From: Tubiluchus corallicola
Lineage: Eukaryota; Priapulida; Priapulimorpha; Priapulimorphida; Tubiluchidae
DNA length: 64,000 nt
Reading direction: 5' to 3'
Assembly: GCA_030141605.1 (NCBI GenBank)
Contig: JAQGDQ010000150.1
Location: 356,627 to 420,626 of the forward strand
Shown here: piece by piece, positions 19,841 to 59,794 of the stretch
How positions within the stretch are numbered: the first letter of the stretch is position 1
How the letters are laid out: every line of letters begins with the position of its first letter
Translations under genes and position numbers: made by a program
Notes under the pieces: model-generated
What the model was told of the DNA's origin: nothing
Databases searched by the model: none
Seen by the model: the letters and a program-made list of their open reading frames with translations, nothing else

Positions 19841-22800
19841 TTAGTAAAGGAAATTTCTTATTACTGCTAGTCCAGGACCTTTTGTCAGTCAACCAAGGAA
19901 AATTATATATATTAATAACTTGTATGCAACATATACTTTATATATATAGTATATATATATATAAATATATATATATATAGTACACATAGCAAATTGCAAA
20001 GAAATGCAAAAACTATCTGCCGTTACTAAAGCAAAATTCTATTGAAAACTGACACTAGCATGTGCCCAAATTGGTGACTAGATCCATTTTTCAAAGTCAA
20101 AAAATAGAGCGAACCGCTTTCTAATATCAAATTAGCAGTCAACCATAGAAAAGTGTCATACAGAACTGTAACAGTCCACTATTACATAAGACCTTTGCTC
20201 TTATAACTTTGTTAAAAAAATCGCTAATTTCTGCTCAAATTGACAGTTATACCGATTTTCTTTGCTGCCTCTATTAGCTGGAGTTCAAGGTGACGCACTG
20301 ACATTCCTAATTACCGAGAAATTGTTTTTATGAACTTTTATGAACATAACAATAACGTGTGCCAAAATTGTTGACTTGCTGTATCCCATTTTTTAAGGTT
20401 GTGTGATATTTTAATTGCCCAACAAAATAATAAAGCTAACTATTGTATTCTCTTCTCATCCATGAGTCTCTTGGTAATTTATTGAAAAAACTTACTTTTT
20501 TTATAGCAAAAACTATTACTTCATTTTGCATTGCCAGGGTGGGCAAAACTTTTATATTGTACCCGGCTGTGAAAATGTAAGCCTTAATGGCCATTTCATT
20601 TTTTCAAAAATTATTTGAAAAAAGCATTTTTATGTAGTACCACAGTCTACAGTTCACTTATTTCCTGACTTTGGAAATATGGGCATAGTGACAATTTTGG
20701 CATGTGTCTATGCTTTGTTCTAAGGTCACTCGTACAAGTATTCTGTACAAACTCCGTGATTGCATTAACAACTATACAAATTCTGCAGCACCCAAACTGA
20801 TTCAAACTTAATTTGTTTACATTTCAAGTAAGTTTATGTTACCGTATTATCATTATGTAACTTCGTAAACCATAACTTGTGCAAATATATGTATCACATT
20901 TGCGCATTTTGGCCGTGCTTAATTAAAATCCGTTGAAGTAAGTGAATGAGGAAATAAAATGAAAACAATAATAAGTGCCCATGTTTGAATAGTTGGTTTT
21001 ACTTGCCTGATGTTGGCTTCGTTTTTTAGTGTAGGTGAACTGTCTATCCATCATTTATCTGGCATGGATGGAAATACACTGTATTTCTACAAATGTCTAC
21101 AAATGGCGCCCATGAGGAGTAAAGAAGCTAAAAAGTAATAAACACCCTACTTAAATAAATGCCTGTTTAAATGAATGCCCGCTAATTAGTTTGGTTGAAA
21201 AAAGTTAGGGCCTGGTTGCTAAACAAGTTAATATAGTATTGGCCAGTTACTTGGTTAGTTTATCAGCTTTTCTTGGGAACACCATAAATAAATTTTCATG
21301 CTAGTCTATTTTGGCCAGAGCATTTGTGAGCGTCTTACTAAAATTGTAAAAGAATGATGCTTTTCTCTTGAATTTGAATTTCCGCTTTTATTATGGAGAA
21401 AAAATGCACATGACTTTCTAACTAACACTACAGGTTCCAGTTTCACATCGTTCGTTAACGATGTGGTTTTACAATAAAACTGAATTGATTGACATCATAG
21501 AAACTGTTGCCAAATATCCCAAGTTTATCCTATAAGGTATTTCTGAATGTATGTGAAGTTTGGCTTGCAACATTGTACTAAGGCAGCCTAATGTTCAGAT
21601 AGCCACTTACTAAAATGCTATATAAGTTCATTGTATTTGAAATATTAGTAAAAATTTGTAGTCAGTCAAATGAACACGTGGATCTTTGCAAGTTTAACCT
21701 GAAATTTTGCCACTAGGTTATTGGTACTGCTTTAGTTGGCATGTATGGCATTGACGAGCTTTGTAACTATTAGGTCTGAAGATAAGCAACAGCTAATTTA
21801 TTGTAATATGAGTGGTATGATGAAATATAGGAATTGTGTCTTTATAATCCAATTTATAATGTGATTAAAAACCAAATCTTACAAATTATGCTAAAAATAA
21901 TAGGCAAAGTTTTCACTTTAAAGAGTGTCATGTAGAAATCCTTTTTTGGCTTAACATATCTACCGATGTGGTCATCATATTACTAAAAGTAGCATCTGCC
22001 AGAAAAAATTAAGCCATATTGAAATCACTATAAATACTCTATTTGATTTCATTTTAAATAATTTTTACAACTAGTAAGTAAAGGATAAATAAGTTCTTAC
22101 TGAATTTGTTTTTATTTACTTTACATACTAATGTAGGAGCCATGAAGTTAATTCTGCTGTTGTTAAATCAGAGTTAACAGTTAGGAATTTGTGCATGTCC
22201 AGCCAAAATTACCAACAGATATTTGAGTCTTCAAAAGGCTGCATCTTAACTTTTTAAACCAGGTAATTCAATTTATTGCTTAATATATTTTCTCTTGTGG
22301 ATATTCTTAGGATTTTGCAATAGTCAAATCACACAAATTACTAACGGCCTTCATTCGTTTCCTGCAGTTGCAAGTTTTGCCATATTTCATGATCAACATG
22401 CAGAATTTAGAATGAATTTATTTGAATTGGATTGAAAATGTGCATTTTGTAATGAGCTGAATTTGGCTTAGTTTTTTTGCACTGCCTTTATCATTATATG
22501 ATACTTCAGTAGATTAGTGATAATGCTATTGGTGTTTATGCAAAATTTATTTTTTAGTATAGTTCTGCTTTTTCCAATTAACTACCTTGTCAATATCGCA
22601 TATGTATATTATCTGCTATATATGAGGCTGTAACTTATATCCATGGGCCTTCATTTTGACTTTTTTTTGTTATTTACTATTTTTGTGTTCTGACTTTGCC
22701 AATTATTTTTCAGCATAAAGTATTGTTATGGTAGTATCTCCCATTTTACCATAGTTTGAGCCTGTTCAGATATAATACATATTAGGTGTCTTATGAACAA

Positions 22801-25130
22801 ATCTGATTAGGTGTCTTAGTAGCTTAGTATTGTGTAATGTTACATGGGTTGTGAAATGCAAAATGACACTAAATGAATGTAGCCTCTAAAAATTATTTTT
22901 GGTTCAATTATTTACAGCAAGCGGTAAGAAATGAGTAAGCTGGTAAACATAGACAAAAAATAAACTTTTGGAGCTTTTTTTGTAAACAAGCAAAATTGAA
23001 GGCCCTTAATATATTATAGTACACTTATCTATACATATTTACAGGGAGCTTTGTTTTTTCTAGTTTCTAAATCATTTAAAACTTGCTTCGTGCTACAAGT
23101 GCTACTGTTCTATACAACAATCACCGCTTTTTTAGCGTATAACTAAATATAAGAAACGAATATATAATCAATTAATATTAATTTTTTTTGTCCTAGTGTA
23201 AGAGTACACCCAATATGTTTTTTTTTCATATCTGCACTCCGTGTTTAGTCACAATTGATTTTAAATGGTCGGTTTTCTTCAATTTGTATCTTATCGAGTT
23301 TTGTAAATTTCAAGTTTATTTTGATTATTGTTTTATGTTTGAGTTGTACAAATCATGTGTATGCCTTTCATTTGACTGTGATAAACTTTTGTAAATTGTA
23401 ATTAGCTCATTTAATGTTATGGTGCCAAGTTATCTTTTGTGTCAATTTTGTTGTATGTGATATGAGATTAGTTATAATTAAGTATCCAAGTATAATTAAG
23501 TTCAACCAGGGGCTTTTGTATCATTATTATTTTAACAAAGCTATATAGAAATAATCTAGTTTTTCTTCATGAATATCTGTAAATTTTATAGTACTGCTCT
23601 TTTACTACAATGTTTGAGAAAATGAAAAGCATTATGACTTGCTACTTGCCTATGCAAATAACTGCTTCATTATTATGAGCCAGTTAAACTCAACATATGA
23701 ATTCTGGATTGGTAATCCTGGTGTTCCTGAAAGCAAGTGATTATCTGAAAGCAAACGATGGGACTTTAATTCCACCATAATTAAAAAGTGCACTTTCTAC
23801 TTAGCTTTCTTAATTATGGCAAGCTAAAGACCCCATCTTTTGTATTTTGCCAATCAATTCTGTTTGTAAAATCATTAGTAAATTTGCCCCCAAATTGAGT
23901 GTGCTGCAAATAGTGTGTGCATTCATATCTGGGCAGCTCTGTGATAGATAATATCATAGTAATTAGGTTGTTAGCTGTGTTCCTAAAATATGACTAAAAA
24001 GGATAAATCTCTAATTAGATAAGTGCTTTATCTTGAAGCATGAGGCAGGATGTAGACAATACAGTTGAAAAGCTCGTATTAAACTATGTACAGCCCATCT
24101 TTGGGACTTCAGGTTAGCCGTCAGACCATTTGTGGACTGGCTGTATCTGAAGAGCTGTGATCGGTAAACACACCTATTTTTCAGTCTTACAGTATGACTC
24201 CACGTGTATTTAATGCATGTTCCGTAATTCATATACAACAGTTTATTTAAAATACATGTGTACATAATGCGTAATGCGCAATCCATAATGTGTGATCTAT
24301 ATTCATTCGAACATGTTCACTATGGTCCGAATATGCATCTCACAGCAATACATAGACAGGAAACCACCGTTGAATAGGTGACTATAGCGAGTTTTCAAGT
24401 TTTCGATGACCATTTTCACTGATTAGCTTTCTGGAAATTCTGGTTAAGTGAGTTTTTATCACTTTAAGACGTACACACAATAATATTTTCTATTTGAGTT
24501 TTTGATAGATGGAAGAAGCACATACTTATGTGTTGTACATCTAATTGCAGTTTTTTCACTAAATGATGACATGTGCTGTAATGTTCTCTCCCCTGCCAAA
24601 TGTTATGCAACCTGTGATTTTTTTTCCGTTTAATAGTACAATATGTACAATAATAAGCTAATGCCGCCACTGTAATTATCACGCTGAAGTTTCCACAGAG
24701 GGGTTCCAAAATTATTCCTTGCAGTTTTCACGAACAGGGACCAAAAATGGCGGAAAGAGCGGTATAACAATGTGTGTCTCGTTATCTGTTTAAAACAATT
24801 GAGGATCAATGTTCAGGCTAACCTAGCTTATGGTAACAGAAAAACTTGTGTTAGACAAAAACTAACCATGTGTGAAATAAGTAACTGTTTATTTACATAC
24901 TGAGAATATCTTTATTTACAAAGAAGTATCTTTTTAAAATATTATTTAAGACACAATAAACTGTGACCAGTACAAATAGGTCAGAAAATCACAAATCTTT
25001 ATATGAATAAATAGAGAGGAAAAACATCTGAATGTAAGATTAAAATAAACCAAATTAATAAATATTTTTACTCACTTAGTTAAATTATATTTTCCCGATT
25101 TTAAATAAAACTAAAAAGTTTGCGCACATT
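19841..25130. other. Intergenic region between convergent ADAR and NPHP3 3' ends
   Basis: I see no gene or recognisable transposon in these 5.3 kb. They contain the 3' UTRs of both genes, simple (TA)n tracts at 19938-19980, and generally A+T-rich sequence. An AATAAA for ADAR lies at about 20428 (in aataataaag). For NPHP3, minus-strand AATAAA signals lie at about 24888-24893 and 24911-24916. Which signals are used cannot be decided from sequence. Confidence 0.6.
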
Positions 25131-51007
<25,877 letters not shown>

Positions 51008-51899
51008 ATTGTAATGCTCTGCTACATCTGCCAGGCACAAATTTACATTCTGTAATTTAGCACAATATATACTTTGTTCTTTTCTTTTCAGGTTCTGTTA
51101 AAAACCACAAGTATATCATGATAAAAAATTTATTTATAAACAGTATTTATTCATGAGTGCAGAAGAATGTGTCTGCTCGAAGAACCAGCAGTAAAATTTT
51201 TTAAGTTTTTGAATTGACTTGGCCAGAATCTTGATGCTCTCCTTCCAGGTGAACTAAGCACAATTTACAAACTGGATTATTCTTTATGTTTAAAAGGTGC
51301 TTTACATGACTTACCTAATCAAAAATCTTGGCACTACACACACCACTGGTGAGATTAATTTTCAGAAAAACCTCTCTAATTTACATTACATTTCATTTAT
51401 AAATTCAGTGCAAATAGTGCACCATTTTTGTTCCAAAGAATATGAGTTCGAATGTCCTATGAAAAAGAGGAAAGTGTCAGACTTGGTCAAGAAGTGACAA
51501 GACTAATTCACCAAGACTTTTATAAAAAAAAACAGCTTGCATGAATTGTAACTTATGAATGAAATTATTAGAAAATACTTGTTCTGCATCAATCAGATCA
51601 ATGAAGTATACGTTATATTTCCTTGCTATTTACTCACATACCTTACCCAAGAATAACTTTCCAAAGAAATCAGGACCTAAATGGTAACTATCTTTAAACT
51701 GTCCTCTCTCAAATGCCATTTGAAACTGTCAACCTATGAAGCACTGATGGATGATGACAAAAAAAATGATTCCATGGCTGAATTATGCAATACCCAAAAA
51801 AGTGTGATCTGATGTTGGATTTAGCTGGTTGCACAAATAACTCATGACTAAGAAGTTCTCTGTGAGGCCTAGAAAAAAGTCTGCCTGTGTCAGAACATC

Positions 51900-52700
51900 G
51901 TTTTCACTAATTATTATGAAGCAGTTCACAAGGCCTACAGTCTCGCGCCTTTGCTCAAAAGTAAAAAACCAAGTGTGATCCGAGCCAATACTAAGACGAG
52001 TACGTATATCCTCAATTCTTTTAAGAGCACACTTAAGAGTAGCATGCTAGGGTAACGATACAACAAACCCATATTCCAAAATGGGTCAAACAACAGCTTC
52101 ATACAGAGAAATAATTAGAGCTACATTTCTTGATATAACACAGTGCTTAATCATGCAAATGATGCCAAATATGACGGTTTGCTTCTATAATGATACAGTT
52201 CAGGTGGGAATTCCATTTGAAGTCATTGGAAATCATTACTCTTAAGTCTCTAATTCAGTTTTTTCAGCTGTTCGTGCATTATTTGGAAAGTTAGGTGTCG
52301 TAAATTTAGGTCGTATTCTAAGTAAAGCACATTTCATAGGTTTAAGGGCCACCAACTAATCTACTTACACCAGTCCAAAATTTCATCCACATCATGTCAT
52401 AAAATATAACGATCAAAATCATCCTATATTGGAGGAAAGGGTGCCAAATCATCAACAAATAATGGGATGCTAGCCCCTATGAAAATGCAATCAGTGATAT
52501 CATTAATAAAGATAAGAAATCAGTAAGGGCCACCCAAAGTTTCTTGGGGAATAAAACTTATAATGGGGCATCCATTCAGTGGACATACCATTAAGAACAA
52601 CACGTTGAAAAAGATTGGTAAGAAAGTAACTGAACCACTTAAGAAGCTTACCTACCTACTTCAATTAATCTTTGTGAAACACTTTTAAGACTTTACATGC
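51900..52700 (-). mobile_element. LINE reverse transcriptase remnant
   Basis: Minus-strand reading gives PIISFIPQETLGGPY, FLIFINDITDC and IPLFVDDLAPF, equivalent to the 'GVPQGt.LGPllFliyINDi' and 'FADD' catalytic motifs. Further left come a LEWNSHLN segment ('.LkWn.Hi..i') and a 'l.Hfgi.vcc' type segment. Multiple stops show it is dead. The catalytic box reads FVDD. Confidence 0.6.
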
Positions 52701-53079
52701 ATCTCTGTCCCCGCAAGAGTTCGTTAATGCCTTTAACCACAATTTTTATGATGAATTTTTTTGTTCCAGTGGTCAAAGTTCAAGTACTAACAACCGACGT
52801 GCACGAAAGTGAGAACTTACAGGGTCGCAAAGTCAGCTATCCTCAGATTTACCATAGATCGAGGTGGCTCTATGTAGGCTTTATGCCCTTGCTTGTCATT
52901 TCCTTTCTTGCATTTAACATTTTTCGTTTTCTCTCTAAGATCGTTTCTAAATTCAAAATAATATATTGATTTAACATATATCATAAACACATTATTTTTG
53001 CTGCATTAAATGTGTGTTGTGTATATGTAGTATATATGTATATATATATGTAACTTTGATTTAAGCTGTTGCTTTGCTT

Positions 53080-53180
53080 TGTTTTTTTATTTTTTGTTTT
53101 GCCTTCGGGTCGTTAAATATAAAATATTTACGCTTTGATATTCTTTATTTGTTTTTCATTTATGCCTATTAAAAAAAATT
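53080..53180 (+). mobile_element. Possible LINE 3' end
   Basis: A T-rich tract ending gccttcgggtcgttaaatat resembles the 3' UTR ending of some LINEs ('ggtcgttaaataaa'). Nothing coding is attached. Weak call. Confidence 0.25.
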
Positions 53181-54757
53181 ATGTTAAAACAGGAGCATCT
53201 GAGTTAGTGACCAATTGGTCTTTCGCTTCTCCTACTCACATATTATTGAAATTTTCTACTTCTATAATATTATAATGTGAAACAAATATTGAGGCAATAA
53301 AATTGAATTAAATGGCACACAATTTCGAAATACAACATATGTGTGCTTGCAAACCAAAACCATCCATAAGTAGGCACAGTTAAATCTACATTAAGATGCT
53401 TCAAAGTAGAAAGCACCAGAAAATTGGTCAAATGTCTTTTTTTTTATTTCTTACGAAAACAAATGCTAAATATATTGTACTTTTATATTCTAGCATCAAA
53501 TTATCAGCAAAATGTCCAACAAATACTAAAAATCTAATTTTATAACTTCTTACCCACGTTTCTGTCTAGAAACTAGTAATGCAATTGTAAAAAACTCAAT
53601 TGTATTTTCAAATGTATCTCGTGGAAGCAGTCATTTTGCTTCGAGTTTTTTCTGTTGCAAGCCCAGATCTTCATCAGAAGGGGCCATCTACTGGATTTAA
53701 ATTTAACTTCAATTTGTTCTTGTAAAATCCATAGCAACCACACTTTCGTACTATTGCCAAGTGTTTTGTAGAAATGCAACAAAAAACAACAGTTGACCTT
53801 AACAGCGTTTTTCTCAAGATTACGTTTTTCAGTGCGCAGCCTGCACCTGAAGTTCAATGTGGATTATCTCAGCTTAGAAATAACACAGAGTGATGAGCTT
53901 GGTATCAAAATGATCCTCATGAAATGCAGATTCAGGATATGTGAATAACTAGAAAAGCTTAAATGCCGACTTACGGATGATTTTACTATGCAAGCACACA
54001 TATAATCAGTAAAATAAAAATTATGTGAAAGTTACCACTGTTATTAAAGAAAATAATGTGGGGAGACCTAAGAAGCCGTAACCTATGGCAGACCACCCAT
54101 AAGTACTTTTATAATATTTTTAGAGTTTTATATATTTAAACAGTATACTATAATTATTATATGAAATTCTAGTATGGAAATATGCATTTTGAAATTACAC
54201 GCCCAAAATTTTAAAAGTTCCCACCTGTAAATTATACAGTTACAAGTAGCTGCCAATACTAGTTACAGCGAATTTTTTACATGCTTACTTTTTAACAGTT
54301 TTCCCTTAACTGCAAAAGTAAATACGAAATTTCAACTGCAAATACAGCTGCCATAAGAACTATAACAACCTACCAGACGTCGTCAACTAGTACATAATAC
54401 CATTTTCGATTCAGTTGCGTTTTATTTTTAACACAACTGTAAAATTAAATATATTTTAGACTGCACAGATTTGTAAAAAAATATCATAAAATATTAATTA
54501 TTTTTAGTAAGTTTGGAAGTTTAGTTCAGATCCAGACCTCAAACCTTTTTGCATCGAGGAAAGCAGTTAGAAATAAACTGCCAATTGCCTGTAACTGGCT
54601 GAAAACGAAAACGAAGACACAATTATAGCATGCAAATTTTTCATGCCAGTTCATTATATTACTAACCAATTTTTTGAATGTTTTGAAAAAAACTATGCAA
54701 GTATTTGATCATCATCAGTGGCTCCATCACATGAAATAATTCTTCGTTCGTTTTTAT

Positions 54758-54808
54758 AGAGAGAAAGAGAGTGACAGAGAGAAAGAGAGAGAGTAAGAGA
54801 GAAAGAGC
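54758..54808. repeat. GA-rich simple repeat
   Basis: Imperfect GAGA/GAAA repeat with interspersed gtgaca and gtaaga; a short ctctctct complement follows near 54836. Confidence 0.9.
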
Positions 54809-54949
54809 ACTGCAAATTAAACAATGTGCTATAACTTTCTCTCTCTGAATGCACATTTACATTTCCTATTATTCTCATCCCCCTTCTTACTTGGTTAATT
54901 TTCTTTACTCCAGTGGTTTTTCTCTACCACATCACACAAGTGATCATTG

Positions 54950-55400
54950 GAATTTTGGTTCAGTCATTTAATTTTCACCAATTTTCTACAGAAATCTCTT
55001 TGAAGAGCATCAATTTCCTTTGCTGTTTAACTTTTCAGTATTGTCAAAAACTCAGCATGGTAATAAAAATGCAGGTTCAACAAACTTAAAATTGAAGGGA
55101 TCCATACTCTGATTTCAAGAGGAAAACAAGTCTATTTTTTCAGAACCATTGTGAGGTCTGAACAAACAGGCAATGCTAGAATTTTCGCTGTATGTCAGCT
55201 TCGGTGTATAACAAGATGCCAAGGTATTTACATTTTTCTTCAACTCTTCACTGAATATGATATTGTTCAATTTTCGTATTGTTGACTTTAAGATTATATT
55301 TTTCTAAGCAACTACCGATTCTGCATCTTACAGGTCCTCTATAATAATTAGCTGCAAAGAATTAAAATTATATCGTCTGCATATTGCTCTACTGCCTACT
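54950..55400 (-). mobile_element. Reverse transcriptase remnant with YADD motif
   Basis: The minus strand reads QYADDIILIL near 55370, the RT catalytic box, then in broken frames 'NNTKIEQYHI', a 'KCKYLGILLYTEADIQRKF' segment and 'LFV'. This fits the 'kyLGsLldt.eDI.rRk' type of LINE (as in Craft/R2-like groups). Same kind of element as the fragment at 55690, but opposite strand. Confidence 0.5.
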
Positions 55401-55689
55401 ACCTACTGCATACTGCATGTAGAAATTAAAGATGATGGTCATGCGGATGTTGCATAATTATGTTCAACTAGGGTATTTGGTCTGAAATTTTCTGGATTAA
55501 GATCTGTGTATGCATGGTCCTTCATTTCTTCACAGTTTCTTCACGTTAATGCAGAATTGTACATATGAATTGATGTATTAAAAAACAGAAAAGCCTGAAC
55601 GATAACAGAAGCTTTGAGAATCAAAAGTGAAGAAAATGTAAGTAACAAAGCAATAGATCATGTTCGAAACCATGATAATCCCACGATCA

Positions 55690-56350
55690 TGCAGTGTTAA
55701 ATAATCGTGAAATCTGGATGAATATCAAAAAAGAAGAATGGGAGAGTCTAGAACAAATAGAAAAAGACATGTTGAGAAGAATTTTGAATAAAAAAATAAG
55801 CACTCCATATTTGGGGTATGCTTGTAGAAACAGGTTCCTGGCATATGCAAAATACAGCTCTATTATAAAAAGATTATGTTTTATTATCAGCTGATGATCT
55901 CAGATGAAAGAGATTTAGCTAAACAAATTGTAACGTTGAGCCAGAAAAAAGAGTATTTAAAAATACCTGGTATACGAAAATAAGTGAGATGATGGAAAAT
56001 TATAGAACAAAAAAGAAACTACAGCAACTTAAATTGTGAAATTAAGAAGTCCCTAGGGAAAAGAAAAATGGAAAACTATAAACCAGCAATTATGTTGCAA
56101 GAGCATGAAGATGGAATACAGAGAATGACAATATGAAGATTCCTTGATGGGGAGTGGTACGAAAAACAAAAGTGCATTATTGAGTGTGAACTCACGAATA
56201 TTAAAAACACGATGGAAATCAAGTGAAGTATGAGAATTGAAATGTAATGTCAAAATAAATAATCAGGAAGATTTACAATATTGTAAGTGCAGAAAACAAG
56301 AAGATATTACAGAATTTGCATTGCATTGTAAGAAATCTGAAAGAATAATA
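55690..56350 (+). mobile_element. LINE C-terminal remnant (LGI/ILN-type)
   Basis: A frame at 55694-55894 reads EEWESLEQIEKDMLRRILNK and then STPYLG, matching the C-terminal 'e...Le.iq...lRrILn.p.sTP' segment of some non-LTR retrotransposons. Further right come broken pieces, including a CRKQEDITEFALHCKKSERI segment that fits the terminal 'C.....Et.eHil.C' box. Confidence 0.5.
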
Positions 56351-56869
56351 AATAATTATCGTGTTAGTTTAGAATAATAATAATGACCACTGTATGAATC
56401 TTTTAGGATTAGTAACAGGATAAATTTTAAAGAAATCGTGAAATCTAGAGTAAATCGGTAGCAGTTAGATGAGAAAGGTATTAAACGGGAAGGTATTAAA
56501 TTTGTATGCAGAACATTAAAATAATGACATTTGATGAAAAGATTACTGCTCATGCGGCTCATCTACACATAGGTTGTGCTTATGTAGGTAAAGGTGAAGA
56601 GAGCCGTTAACCGCTGAACCTTAGAAGATTCACCGTATTGCCTGAGCTGAGCAATGATGGACGATTTGACGTGATGTTGTAAGTAAATCGAAATTATTAA
56701 ATTGAATTAGAGATGCATTGAGGTTGCATTAGAAATATCCTGTTCTGTCGTGATGACAAAAGATATAAACGGTAGAATGCACTTTAAATGTTTATTGATG
56801 TAGAAGATCACAAACAGTAGATATCTTCCTTGATAATTGTTTGAGTTTATACTAGTATAAAGTAGTAAT

Positions 56870-57591
56870 GTTGGGCGCCGAGTAACCCATAAGCCGAAGT
56901 AGGACAATTGACGTACATGGGCTAGCCCAAGTAGGACACTAGAGACAGGTCGCAAATTTAGTCGTTAACCGTACTGGTAGCACCCGTTGTGTTTGTTTAT
57001 TTAATAATGATAATTGAAAACGTCAAAAGCGTTCAATAATTTATTATACATCTGGTAAAATAAAAGCTTATCATTTTGAGTTAGTAAAATGGCCAGTATT
57101 AAACTTGGCTTCGATATTAATCTTTTTATTGTGAAATAAGCCCACCTCTTAGGCGATTCCAACATTTGCTTAAGGTATATCATTTTTATTTTGTTTCGCT
57201 TCACAGACAGGTGATCCGTTTCACTACCTCTTGGACAAATAATTGTTCTTTTACTAAGTAAACGCGCTAACGAGCCATGTTCCCTACATAGTTTCTCTCT
57301 TTCAAACATTAGATACTTATTTTAATGTTATTATGATGTTAATGGAGCTAATTATAATGATGATATTATTGTAAAAAAATACATTGTAAATTGTCAAGGA
57401 GTATCCACCATTATTATAAAGTTACTTTTTTCTAAAACAAATTTAATTGTACGTTTCATTATGTCATAATTCTGAACAGAAATCGCCAGTGTCCTTCTTG
57501 GGCTGCCCATGTATGATGCAAATTTAGCACATGCGTTTTACCGGAAGTGCCTACAGGGTTACTTCGGCTAGTGGGTTACTCGGCGCCCTAC
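56870..57591. mobile_element. TIR element, GCCGAGTAACCC family, copy 2
   Basis: Ends GTTGGGCGCCGAGTAACCCA and, reverse-complemented, GTAGGGCGCCGAGTAACCCA. AGTAAT flanks both sides (56864-56869 and 57592-57597), a 6-bp target duplication. The interior carries a minus-strand frame at 57001-57309 (102 codons, basic, e.g. REKLCREHGSLARLLSKRTI). Most of this region up to about 57300 is also found in copy 1 (8031-8175) with frame-breaking changes. The frame's function is unknown. Confidence 0.75.
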
Positions 57592-57597
57592 AGTAAT

Positions 57598-59780
57598 ATT
57601 ATATTAGCTATAGACCTTCTAATGCATATTATATAGATACTTTTGGTGTTTCCGAGACTGATGTTCTTAAGTGTTTAGGTAGCATTATGACTAATTTTTG
57701 TTCTATGTTTGAGGTAATTATTTGTGGTAATTTCAATTTTTTTTGCATTAATTGGTCAAGTCCTGATTCTGTATCCCAATTATAAAGCATATTTCTTGAT
57801 TTTGTAAATAACACTTTATAAATTCAATGTGTCTCTACAGCTCAAAACAGCATACTTGATCTAATGCTGATTTATTGTTTTAAATGTATTTCAGAAGCTA
57901 AGCCTGTGCCTTGTTTTACTAAAAGTGATCATGACATTGGTGTTTTCCTTTGCATAATTTAGCATTGGCAAAGTGAGTTACCTAAAAATGAGGCAGTTTT
58001 AAACTTTAAAAGCTTTAAATATACAATCTGGTATAGTTTGTTTAAAGACAAAGATGTATTTGAGTGTTGGGATATTTTCTTTCTTGTTATCAATCTATTA
58101 TCTCAATCAGATGTTCTAAATCTTTAAACCGATGGGAAAAAGGGCCTGAAGTTGGTAAATTAAAAAAAGAAAAGAATTGTTTATGGCAAATTTATAAGTG
58201 ATCGGTTTAACTTGTGATTTTGCTACTTATCAATGCTAATTCTTTGAATAATGTTCTTTGCAATGCTAAATTGAATTAGGAACATGGGCTAGTTAGTGAT
58301 ATTGCTGCCACTGGAAACTGCAAGAAATTTTTTCAATACTCTAAAAAGTTTCTACATCCTGAAGCCCATATTTCTCGAAATGTTTCTGGTTGTTTAATTA
58401 CAGACATTATCTCTTGCCAGTTGTGTAAATGACTGTTTTGCAACAGTTTTTGCTGAAGAATCAGAATATGTTGAATTGCCTATACCGTTAAGATGGTGCA
58501 ACAACAGTACTGAAGATGTATTTTTTTCCGTTAATGGTATTGAAATTGCACTTATGTCTTTAAGACCTTTGGAAATCTCATAGCCTGGATGGCATTCATG
58601 GGTTCATTTTAAAGCAGTGTTTATCTCATTACCATTGTATATTTTATTTAGAATTCTGGTAAACTCCCTTCTTCTTGGACTGATGCTAATGTCACTCCCC
58701 TTCTAAAGGTTGTTAACACCACAAAATGTGATGAACTGATGCTTATATCACTTACATCTGTTGTTGTAAAAAAATTTAGAAAAGCTTATTTGCTATGTTG
58801 TTTTGTGGTTTCTTTTAGTTAATGAAACTTTCTCTGAATTTCAACATGGTTCCTTACCTGGCTATTCAGTTGTTTCTAATTTGCATTCTTCTATTAACGA
58901 ATGGACCAAAACTTTTGATAAAAAATTATGTTACGTTTACTGACTTAATTTATCTTTATTTTTGTAAAGCATTTGACTCATTTAAAAGAACTTTTATGTA
59001 AGTTGAAATTTTCTGGTATTTGCGGTAAAGATTGTTATGTTGGTATCGTCAGTTTCTGGCAACCCATTGTCAGTGCATTGAACTAAATTGTGTTGTTACT
59101 GACTGGAGAATTGTCAAGAGCGGTATACCTCGGGGAACAATTAGTGGTCCATATTGTTTTAGTTTATATGTAAATGATATTCCAGATCATGTTTCTTCTA
59201 ATACAAGAATGTTTGTGGATGATGTTAAACTTTTTAGAGAAATCAAGGCTCAGTTTGACTGTGCAGTTCTTCAGCTTGACCTTTATGCTGTTGAATCATG
59301 GTCTGATCAGTGGCTTTTGCAGCTGAAGCCTGTTATGTATGAGAAGTAGTGTTACTTATAATTATAAAATTAATGACGAAATAGTTTGGGTAGTTTGTAC
59401 CTTTAAAGGCCTGGGTGTGTTTATGTCCAATCATCTGAAGTTTAGTGATCATATTGCTGAATAAGAAAAGAAAGCCAACAGACCTATTGGCATGATTAAG
59501 CAAACTTTAATTAGCAGGGATTCTTCTGCAATTTTGCCTTTATATAAAAGGTTTGTCCATCCTTCGTTGAAGTATACTGCAGTTATGTGGTCACCACAGT
59601 ATATATTACATATATTCAATGCCTCAAAACAATTCAGAAGCGTTGTCTTCGTTTAGCTCATGATAATGATTTATCGTCTTTATCTTCTCTAGAACAGAGA
59701 CGTACTAGTACTGATATGGTATGGTATGGTACCAGATCACCGTATGGTTATTATGCCAGTAATAATTTGTTCAACTAAAC
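57598..59780 (+). mobile_element. CR1/L2-like LINE remnant: endonuclease C-terminal part and reverse transcriptase
   Basis: Broken plus-strand frames give SYRPSNAYYIDTFGV, VIICGNFNFFCINW and TKSDHDIGVF, the YRpPn, GDFN and SDH blocks of an APE-type endonuclease. Later come EFQHGSLPGYSVVSNLHSSI, VKSGIPRGTISGPYCFSLYV, NDIPD, FVDDVKLF and KGLGVFMSNHLKFSDHI, the RT motifs in order. RT core at about 59032-59349. The catalytic box reads FVDD. Stops are frequent, so it is inactive. Confidence 0.7.
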
Positions 59781-59794
59781 TTATAACAGGCAGT

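Noticed and set aside
52697-52969. 90-codon plus-strand frame with hydrophobic C-terminus
   Set aside because: No family recognised; it lies among LINE debris and lacks support as a gene.
53573-53857. 94-codon minus-strand basic frame
   Set aside because: No recognisable domain; surrounding sequence is transposon-rich and non-coding.
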